Shown piece after piece: positions 8,002 to 14,164 of a stretch of DNA of 25,206 nucleotides. The notes under the pieces were generated by a model. That model had not been told where the DNA came from, did no database searches, and saw only the letters and a list, made by a program, of their open reading frames with translations. Within the stretch, counting starts at the first letter, position 1; every line of letters starts with the position of its first letter. Made by a program: the position numbers and the translations under genes. Source of the stretch: DATBMY01 sp036554605 (GTDB lineage Bacteria; Acidobacteriota; Blastocatellia; UBA7656); contig DATBMY010000298.1 of assembly GCA_036554605.1 (NCBI GenBank), forward strand, positions 1 to 25,206, in the 5' to 3' direction.

Positions 8002-8124
8002 CGACTTGCACGGAAGTCGCAAATCAAAGAAGATGCGATGAGTGGAAAATTGATCTGGTAGGGCGCCAGCCCCTATTTTATTGGCCCCACCTCGACAGAG
8101 CCGGCTCATCCGAGAAAGGCAAAG

Positions 8125-9012
8125 ATGGGAAATATCCCCGACTACTTAATCGGCGTGGTTGTGTTCATTTTCGGGCTTCTCTTCGGCAGCTTTATGAACG
8201 TGATTATTTACAGGGTGCCGAGGCGCAAATCGGTCGTCTTTCCGGGCTCGCACTGCACAGAATGTAAAGCGACGATAAAACCGTATGACAATATTCCCGT
8301 CTTGAGTTACTTAATGCTCAGGGGGCGTTGTCGCAACTGCGGCGCAAAGATTTCAATCAGGTATCCACTGGTAGAACTCCTCGTCGGCGCGGTCTATTTT
8401 CTCGTCTTCCTCAAAGTAGCGGGCGATTACGGACTGCTCGGGGGCGGCCCGTCCGAGCCACCCGCCGAGTTCTGGCTCTCGCTCGGAGCCGACCTCGCCT
8501 TCATATCATTTATCATTCCGCTGGTATTCATAGATTTTGAGCATAAGCTTCTTCCAAACGCCATAACTTATCCCGGCATAATTGTGATGCTTGGGCTCAG
8601 ACTTGTCGCCCCGGACAACTGGATACTTGCAAACACACCGACGTTCGGGCTGATACCGCCGCCCGTCTGGCCGATAGCACTCATAGGATCGGTTCTCGGC
8701 ATGCTTGCCGGCGGCGGCGTGCTCTGGCTTGTCGCGGAAGCCTACTTTCGCCTGCGCCGTATAGAAGGCATGGGGCTTGGCGACGTGAAGATGATGCTGA
8801 TGGTAGGCGCATATCTGGGCTGGCAACTCACGCTGCTCACAATATTCGCAGGGTCGCTTCTAGGCTCTATAATTGGCATAATGCTCATAGCGTTCGGCAG
8901 GGCCAACATGAAAACCGAGATACCCTTTGGCGTCTATCTCGGGCTTGCGGCGATTATCTCACTTTTCATCGGGCCTTCGTTGATCGACTGGTACACTTCA
9001 AACCTGAGGTAA
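8125..9012 (+). CDS. pilD: Prepilin peptidase / N-methyltransferase (A24 family, PilD-like)
   Basis: This inner-membrane aspartic protease cleaves leader peptides from type IV pilins and type II pseudopilins, and usually methylates the new N-terminus. The 295-residue protein begins with a membrane segment and the motif GSFMNVIIYRVP. The cytoplasmic zinc-binding loop has two CxxC pairs (C44/C47 and C69/C72), as in bifunctional enzymes. The catalytic aspartates are D137 in FIDFEH and D220 in GMGLGD, the GxGD motif. Several further hydrophobic segments follow. The ATG at 8125 has AAAGG five bases upstream. It is first in an apparent operon with a gamma-glutamyltransferase and tyrS. No pilin or pilus assembly gene is in the window, so the substrate machine lies elsewhere. 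Confidence 0.94.
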   Translation: MGNIPDYLIGVVVFIFGLLFGSFMNVIIYRVPRRKSVVFPGSHCTECKATIKPYDNIPVLSYLMLRGRCRNCGAKISIRYPLVELLVGAVYFLVFLKVAGDYGLLGGGPSEPPAEFWLSLGADLAFISFIIPLVFIDFEHKLLPNAITYPGIIVMLGLRLVAPDNWILANTPTFGLIPPPVWPIALIGSVLGMLAGGGVLWLVAEAYFRLRRIEGMGLGDVKMMLMVGAYLGWQLTLLTIFAGSLLGSIIGIMLIAFGRANMKTEIPFGVYLGLAAIISLFIGPSLIDWYTSNLR

Positions 9013-9018
9013 CTGATT

Positions 9019-10722
9019 ATGGCGAAGCGAGCCTTTCTTCTATTCCTCGTCCTGCTGACCGCGGTTACAAATCTTCTGCCGGTGAGGGCGGCCTCGCGCG
9101 AGCCCGTTCGCGCCCGCCACGCGATGGTTGCTTCGACAAGCGAGCTGGCCTCGCGCGTCGGCGTCGAGGTTATGAAACGCGGCGGCAACGCCATCGACGC
9201 GGCGGTCGCCGTCGGCCTGGCCCTCGCCGTCACCTGGCCCTCCGCCGGCAATCTCGGCGGCGGCGGCTTTATGATGATTCGCCGCGCGACGGGCGAAACC
9301 GAGGTCATAGATTATCGTGAGCGCGCTCCGCTCGCCGCGCACCGGGACATGTACCTGGATGAGAAAGGCAACGTGGTCGAAGACCTCTCGACCGTAGGAT
9401 ATAAAGCCGTTGGCGTGCCGGGCACGGTCGCCGGGCTCTCGCTTGCGCTCAAGCGGCACGGGAAGATGAGATGGGCCGATGTCATAGAACCGGCGCGCAG
9501 GCTTGCGGCCGAAGGTTTCATTGTCAACTATCACACCGCGCGCAGCCTTCGCGGCAGCGCGAACCTGCTCGCGAAGTTTCCCGACAGCAGGCGCATATTC
9601 CTTCGCGACGGCCGCTACTATGAAGAGGGTGAGCGACTGGTCCAGCCTGAGCTTGCGGCCACGCTCGCCAGGCTCAAGATTGAAGGGCCGCGCGAGTTTT
9701 ACGAGGGCCAGACTGCCCGCCTGATCGCAGCGGATATGAAAGCGAGCGGCGGGATCATTACCGAGCGCGACCTTAAAGAGTACGAACCGACCGTGCGCCA
9801 GCCGCTCAAGGGTACTTATCGAGGCTATGAGATTTTGACCATGCCTCCCCCATCATCGGGAGGCGCGGTGCTGCTTGAGATGTTAAATATGCTTGAGACC
9901 TTCAAGCTCGACGATATGCAGGCCGGATCATCCGATTACCTGCACTTGCTCATTGAAGTGCAGCGCCGAGCATTCGCCGATCGCGCGGAGTATATGGGAG
10001 ATGCGGACTTTGTAAAAGTGCCTGTCGAAGGGCTCACGTCGAAAAAATACGCGAGCGAGCTTGTAAGGACTATTAACGCCGAAAAAGCGACGCCGAGCAG
10101 TGATATCAAGGCTGGCAATCCTACTGCATATGAGCCTGCGAATACCACTCATTACACCGTGGTCGATTCCGAGGGAAATGTCGTCTCCAACACTTATACG
10201 CTTAATAATAGCTACGGCTCCGGCGTGACGGCGCGTGGCACAGGCATTTTGCTCAACAACGAGATGGACGATTTTACGTCTAAGCCGGGAGTGCCAAACG
10301 CGTATGGGTTGTTGCAGGGAGAGGCAAACGCAATCGCCCCGAGAAAGCGACCGCTTTCGGCAATGACACCGACCATCGTGCTTCAAGATGGCAAGCTCTT
10401 TTTCGCGGTGGGCAGCCCCGGGGGCCCTACTATAATCAATACCGTGCTACAGGTTTTGGTGAACGTCATAGACTTCAAGATGAACCTCCAGCAGGCCATA
10501 GATTACCCGCGCATACATCATCAGTGGATGCCCGACAGCGTGCGCTGGGAGCCTTACGGACTTAATAAGGACACCCGCGCCGCGCTCTTAAAGCGAGGCC
10601 ATACGTTTGCCGAGCGACCCGGTTATATGGGCGACGCCGAAGGAATAATGATCGAGCCCAAAACCGGCATGCGATTGGGCGCGTCCGACCCTCGGCTTGG
10701 AGGGGTGCCGGTCGGTTACTGA
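9019..10722 (+). CDS. ggt: Gamma-glutamyltransferase (glutathione hydrolase), exported
   Basis: This N-terminal-nucleophile enzyme removes the gamma-glutamyl group from glutathione and related peptides, typically in the periplasm. The 567-residue protein starts with a signal peptide: KR, a hydrophobic run of about 15 residues and a likely cleavage site after VRA near residue 24. It follows the family end to end: GGNAIDAAVAVGLAL, NLGGGGFM, then the autoprocessing site where T376 of NTTHYT becomes the nucleophile of the small subunit. LLNNEMDDF, KRPLSAMTPTIV and SPGGPTIINTV shape the active site. The residue after TTHY is Thr where E. coli has Ser. It starts 6 bp after the prepilin peptidase stop, with GAGG (9006-9009) inside that gene's end, so translation is probably coupled. 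Confidence 0.95.
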   Translation: MAKRAFLLFLVLLTAVTNLLPVRAASREPVRARHAMVASTSELASRVGVEVMKRGGNAIDAAVAVGLALAVTWPSAGNLGGGGFMMIRRATGETEVIDYRERAPLAAHRDMYLDEKGNVVEDLSTVGYKAVGVPGTVAGLSLALKRHGKMRWADVIEPARRLAAEGFIVNYHTARSLRGSANLLAKFPDSRRIFLRDGRYYEEGERLVQPELAATLARLKIEGPREFYEGQTARLIAADMKASGGIITERDLKEYEPTVRQPLKGTYRGYEILTMPPPSSGGAVLLEMLNMLETFKLDDMQAGSSDYLHLLIEVQRRAFADRAEYMGDADFVKVPVEGLTSKKYASELVRTINAEKATPSSDIKAGNPTAYEPANTTHYTVVDSEGNVVSNTYTLNNSYGSGVTARGTGILLNNEMDDFTSKPGVPNAYGLLQGEANAIAPRKRPLSAMTPTIVLQDGKLFFAVGSPGGPTIINTVLQVLVNVIDFKMNLQQAIDYPRIHHQWMPDSVRWEPYGLNKDTRAALLKRGHTFAERPGYMGDAEGIMIEPKTGMRLGASDPRLGGVPVGY

Positions 10723-10744
10723 ATCAGAGAGTCTCTTAACTCAT

Positions 10745-11959
10745 ATGAATATCGACGAGCAGGTTGCATTCTTGAAAAAGGGGACTGTCCATTGTGTCCC
10801 CGAGGAAGATTTGCGGCGCAAGCTTGAGCGCTCGCACCGGGCTGGAAAACCGCTGAGAGTGAAGGCAGGCTTCGACCCGACGGCCCCGGACCTTCATCTG
10901 GGGCACACCGTTTTGATCAGGAAGATGCGCCATTTTCAGCAGCTCGGGCACAGGGTCATTTTCCTTATAGGCGATTTCACCGGGCTGATCGGCGACCCGA
11001 CCGGGCGCTCGGCTACACGCCCTCCGCTAACCCGCGAGCAGGTACGCGAGAACGCGGAGACTTACAAGCAGCAGATATTTAAGCTTCTCGATCCCGAGCT
11101 GACGGAACTCAGGTTTAACAGCGAATGGTTATCGAGCCTCTGCGGCGAGGATTTCGTCAGGCTGACGGCGAAAGCCACGCTCCACCAGATTCTCGAACGT
11201 GACGATTTTAAGAAGCGTTTCGAGTCTCACGCCCCTATAAGCGTGCACGAGCTGCTCTACCCCATATCTCAGGGCTATGACTCGGTCGCGCTCGAAGCGG
11301 ACGTCGAGCTTGGCGGCACGGACCAGAAATTCAACTTGCTCATGGGCCGGCAGATCCAACAAGGGTACGGGATAAAAGACCCGCAGTTGATTATGACGAC
11401 CCCGCTGCTCGAAGGGCTCGACGGCGTGCAGAAGATGTCGAAGAGCCTCGGTAATTACATCGGCATCACCGAACCGCCGCGCGAGATGTTCGGAAAAATA
11501 ATGTCCATAAGCGACGATCTGATGTGGCGCTATTACGAGCTGTTGACCGACCTTACACCCGCCGAACTGGATAATTTGCGAGAGGCGGTCGCTCGCGGCG
11601 AACAGCATCCGCGAGAGGTGAAGGCAGAGCTGGCGCGCCGTATAATCGCCGACTTTCATTCCGTCGAGCTTGCCCGCGAGGCAAACGACGAATTCGACAG
11701 GATGTTTCGAGAGCACCAGGCTCCGGTCGATATTCCGGTCGCCGAAGTCGAGGCCGGAGCAATAAGGCTTGCGAAGCTGCTCGCAACACAGGGACTGGCG
11801 ACTTCCGTATCGGAGGCCCAGAGGCTCATCACACAGGGAGGCGTGAAGGTCGATAATGAGCCCGTAACCGATCTGAAATTCGAGATCGGCACGGGGAGCG
11901 GCGAAGAGCATCTAATACAGGTCGGCAAACGAAAATTCCTTCGCGTCATATTTAAGTAA
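10745..11959 (+). CDS. tyrS: Tyrosyl-tRNA synthetase
   Basis: TyrRS is a class I synthetase that charges tRNA-Tyr. From the ATG at 10745 it has 404 residues. The first signature is FDPTAPDLHLGH with HLGH at 51-54, the second is KMSKS at 230-234, and a C-terminal S4-like RNA-binding domain (about 340-402) is present. FDPTAPDLHLGH and the short length point to the TyrZ-like branch rather than the E. coli TyrS branch. The frame is open upstream to a TTG at 10697, which would overlap ggt by 26 bp; the ATG is preferred because family similarity starts after it. Ribosome-site evidence is weak. The gene lies 22 bp after ggt and probably shares its transcript. Confidence 0.94.
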   Translation: MNIDEQVAFLKKGTVHCVPEEDLRRKLERSHRAGKPLRVKAGFDPTAPDLHLGHTVLIRKMRHFQQLGHRVIFLIGDFTGLIGDPTGRSATRPPLTREQVRENAETYKQQIFKLLDPELTELRFNSEWLSSLCGEDFVRLTAKATLHQILERDDFKKRFESHAPISVHELLYPISQGYDSVALEADVELGGTDQKFNLLMGRQIQQGYGIKDPQLIMTTPLLEGLDGVQKMSKSLGNYIGITEPPREMFGKIMSISDDLMWRYYELLTDLTPAELDNLREAVARGEQHPREVKAELARRIIADFHSVELAREANDEFDRMFREHQAPVDIPVAEVEAGAIRLAKLLATQGLATSVSEAQRLITQGGVKVDNEPVTDLKFEIGTGSGEEHLIQVGKRKFLRVIFK

Positions 11960-11974
11960 GCGAGCTGTTCGCTA

Positions 11975-11983
11975 TGTTAGAAT
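11975..11983 (+). promoter_or_regulatory. Possible extended -10 promoter for the ABC1/UbiB gene
   Basis: TGTTAGAAT is an extended -10 element (TG, one base, TAGAAT) in the 68-bp gap between tyrS and the ABC1 gene. No good -35 is seen, as is usual for this type. The predicted start near 11990 leaves about 38 nt before the ATG. A small hairpin AGCGA/TCGCT just upstream (11959-11973) could weakly separate the two genes. Confidence 0.4.
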
Positions 11984-12027
11984 TGTACCGGGCAACGATT
12001 CTGAGGGTGGATTCGTATATCTGGTAG

Positions 12028-13557
12028 ATGGAAAACAGAAGTAGCAATTCCCTTGAGAAACTGAACGGCGGGGCGCGGGTGGTGACAAGCGCGCCCCACG
12101 AGATCCAATTGGCGGCAGAACCGCCGGAACAGGATGAAAAGATAGGCATCCGAGGCTATCTGCGCCTTGGCAGGATCTTCATCATCGCCTTCTTTTTTGG
12201 GTTAACCGTCTATATAAACAATCGCGGCTGGTTCGGCAGAAAGAAGATTGACGAAAAGCAGTTGCGCCACCGCGAAGGCGCAAAGCTCAGAGAGAAGCTC
12301 ATCGGCCTCGGCCCTACGTTTATAAAGATCGGGCAATCGCTCGCCACCCGCGCCGACCTTCTGCCGGTCGAGTACATACAGGAGCTATCGAAACTTCAAG
12401 ACGAAGTACCTCCCTTCTCCTCCGAAGAGGCGCGGGCAGTCGTCGAATCGGAGTTGCGCGCAAAGATCGAAGACCTGTTCGCCGACTTCGAAAATGAACC
12501 GATAGCGGCGGCGAGCCTCGCGCAGGTCCACCGGGCACGGCTTCAAACGGGGCAGGTAGTCGCCGTGAAGGTCCAGCGGCCCGGCATCGAAGAACAGATT
12601 GCCTTCGATATAAAGATCGTAACGCGAATAGCCCGGCGGCTCGCGCGCTACCCAAATTTGATACGCGGCGTCGACTGGGTAGGCGTGGCCCGAGAGTTCA
12701 ACGCCACTATCGTCGAAGAGCTGGATTACGAGCAGGAGACGCGCAACGCCGAAATTTTCAGAAAGAATTTCGCGGGGTGGAAGGATGTCTATGTCCCGCA
12801 GATTTATGGGGTACTTTCGACGCGCCGGCTGATCGTGATGGAGTTCATCGACGGCCTGAAGGTCATCGATATCGAGAGCCTCGAGGCCGCGGGCTTCAAC
12901 CCTCACGAGGTTGTAAAGCTCCTTGCGCGCTCCTACCTGAAGCAACTGCTTGAAGACGGCTTCTTTCATGCCGACCCGCACCCGGGGAATTTGCGAGTTA
13001 TGGCGGACGGCCGGCTGGCGTTTTTCGACTTTGGCATGACCGGCCGGCTCACGATGGAGCTACAGTCAAACCTGATCAACGCCTTCTTTCATATTGTCGA
13101 GCGGGACGTTCACGGTCTTGTCGAAGATATGGTCAGGCTCGGCTTCATAGAGCTTTCGGCTGATGAAGAAGCGCGATTCAAGCCGATCATAGAAGCGCTT
13201 TTTGACCGTTACTTGAGCCTGAAGCTTAAGGAAGTGAACTTCAAAGAGCTTCTATTCGATCTCGCGCACGTCATATACGAGTTTCCATTTCGCATACCCG
13301 CGAGCTTCACTTATATCGTTCGCACAATAATGACACTCGAAGGAATAGGGACAATGGTCGACCCCGACTTCAACTTTTTCGAGGTCGCGCGTCCCTACGC
13401 CAAGAAGTTTATGTTCATGCGCGAAGGCCGGTACCTGCGCGGGCTGATCATCAATCAGCTTGTTAGAGGCGAGTCGGGCAAGATCGAATGGGGTAAGGTC
13501 TGGAAGCTTGCCAAGATGGCGATAAAATACTACGTCCGCGGCGAGCACAAGTTATAA
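12028..13557 (+). CDS. ABC1/ADCK/UbiB atypical kinase family protein
   Basis: This is a member of the UbiB/ADCK family, atypical kinase-fold ATPases linked to isoprenoid-quinone biosynthesis or membrane lipid handling. The 509-residue protein has all the family marks: KIGQ (100-103), the Ala-rich loop AAAS (160-163) that replaces the normal glycine-rich loop, the nucleotide-binding Lys in VAVKVQRPG (K181), EELDYEQE, the catalytic segment HADPHPGN (314-321) and the metal-binding DFG (334-336). A hydrophobic stretch at about 47-63 may associate with the membrane. There is no clear C-terminal transmembrane pair as in E. coli UbiB, so I do not name it ubiB. No quinone biosynthesis gene is nearby. 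The start ATG at 12028 has a weak ribosome site. Confidence 0.9.
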   Translation: MENRSSNSLEKLNGGARVVTSAPHEIQLAAEPPEQDEKIGIRGYLRLGRIFIIAFFFGLTVYINNRGWFGRKKIDEKQLRHREGAKLREKLIGLGPTFIKIGQSLATRADLLPVEYIQELSKLQDEVPPFSSEEARAVVESELRAKIEDLFADFENEPIAAASLAQVHRARLQTGQVVAVKVQRPGIEEQIAFDIKIVTRIARRLARYPNLIRGVDWVGVAREFNATIVEELDYEQETRNAEIFRKNFAGWKDVYVPQIYGVLSTRRLIVMEFIDGLKVIDIESLEAAGFNPHEVVKLLARSYLKQLLEDGFFHADPHPGNLRVMADGRLAFFDFGMTGRLTMELQSNLINAFFHIVERDVHGLVEDMVRLGFIELSADEEARFKPIIEALFDRYLSLKLKEVNFKELLFDLAHVIYEFPFRIPASFTYIVRTIMTLEGIGTMVDPDFNFFEVARPYAKKFMFMREGRYLRGLIINQLVRGESGKIEWGKVWKLAKMAIKYYVRGEHKL

Positions 13558-13645
13558 GATACTTTTCGCAAAACGGCTTGTAGAGTAGATATGCCGCTCC
13601 CGCGAGGCTCCGATCGTTTACACAATTTTCCTCTATAAACATTTC

Positions 13646-13659
13646 GCCCCGGACGGGGC
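13646..13659. terminator. Small GC hairpin between convergent genes
   Basis: GCCCC (13646-13650) and GGGGC (13655-13659) form a tight hairpin with a 4-nt loop in the 121-bp gap between the convergent ABC1 and HEAT-repeat genes. It sits inside a wider imperfect inverted repeat (13574-13585 with 13659-13670, one mismatch in 12). Neither side has a real T-run, so a bidirectional terminator role is only plausible. Confidence 0.3.
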
Positions 13660-13678
13660 TCCACAAGCCGCTTCGGCC

Positions 13679-14137
13679 TCAGCCTCTAACATCAAGTCTT
13701 TCGAGAACACGTTGAGCGGCGGCGCGGACCTGTATCGATTCTTCGACCGCGAGTCGCCGCTTGATGTGATCAATTGCCGCCGGATCGTTGAGCTTTCCAA
13801 GCGCGTTGACGACCGCGGTGCGAACGGCCGGCTCTGAATCATCGAGCGCAAATACGAGCGACGAAAGCATACGGCGATCACGCTCTCCAGCTTCGCACAT
13901 CTTAGACAGCTCTTCGGCAGCGCGCTGGCGAGAGTAAGGAGATAGATCTTCTAGCGATTCGATGAGGCCGAAGAGTCTGGAATCTTTAGAGACAGGCCGG
14001 GCACGGTCAATTGGCTCGTCAACCTCGTACCCGCGCCGCTTAAGATAGAGTCTTTCGTTGCGGCTAAGGCTGACATTGCCGCGTTTCCACCAGAGGGCCG
14101 CAACCAGAATTATCACAACCAAAACAACGTAAAGCAT
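13679..14137 (-). CDS. Small membrane-anchored HEAT-repeat protein
   Basis: The 152-residue protein starts with a single hydrophobic segment (residues 2-17) followed by basic residues, predicting one N-terminal anchor with the rest in the cytoplasm. From about residue 60 it is helical and repeat-like. SPYSRQRAAEELSKM, SEPAVRTAVVNALGKLNDPAAIDHI and SIQVRAAAQRVLERL are HEAT-type units, which usually form protein-binding surfaces. No catalytic motif is seen. The ATG lies 27 bp after the stop of the class A PBP on the same strand, so the two are probably co-transcribed and the protein might scaffold something at the membrane near peptidoglycan synthesis. That role is inferred from position alone. 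Family-level function is unknown. Confidence 0.8.
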   Translation of the reverse strand: MLYVVLVVIILVAALWWKRGNVSLSRNERLYLKRRGYEVDEPIDRARPVSKDSRLFGLIESLEDLSPYSRQRAAEELSKMCEAGERDRRMLSSLVFALDDSEPAVRTAVVNALGKLNDPAAIDHIKRRLAVEESIQVRAAAQRVLERLDVRG

Positions 14138-14164
14138 CGCCTGTGAGGATCGATGACCTGTCGT

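Noticed and set aside
8020..8124. Possible c-di-GMP (GEMM) riboswitch before the prepilin peptidase
   Set aside because: Such switches often precede pilus genes, so I looked for the conserved GEMM core and its tetraloop receptor elements. I could not find them in the leader.
10697..10744. Upstream TTG start for tyrS overlapping ggt
   Set aside because: It would add 16 residues with no family counterpart and overlap the ggt end by 26 bp. The ATG at 10745 fits the family.
11129..11911. 260-codon open frame antisense to tyrS
   Set aside because: It overlaps the KMSKS and S4 regions of tyrS on the other strand and shows no family motif; another shadow frame.
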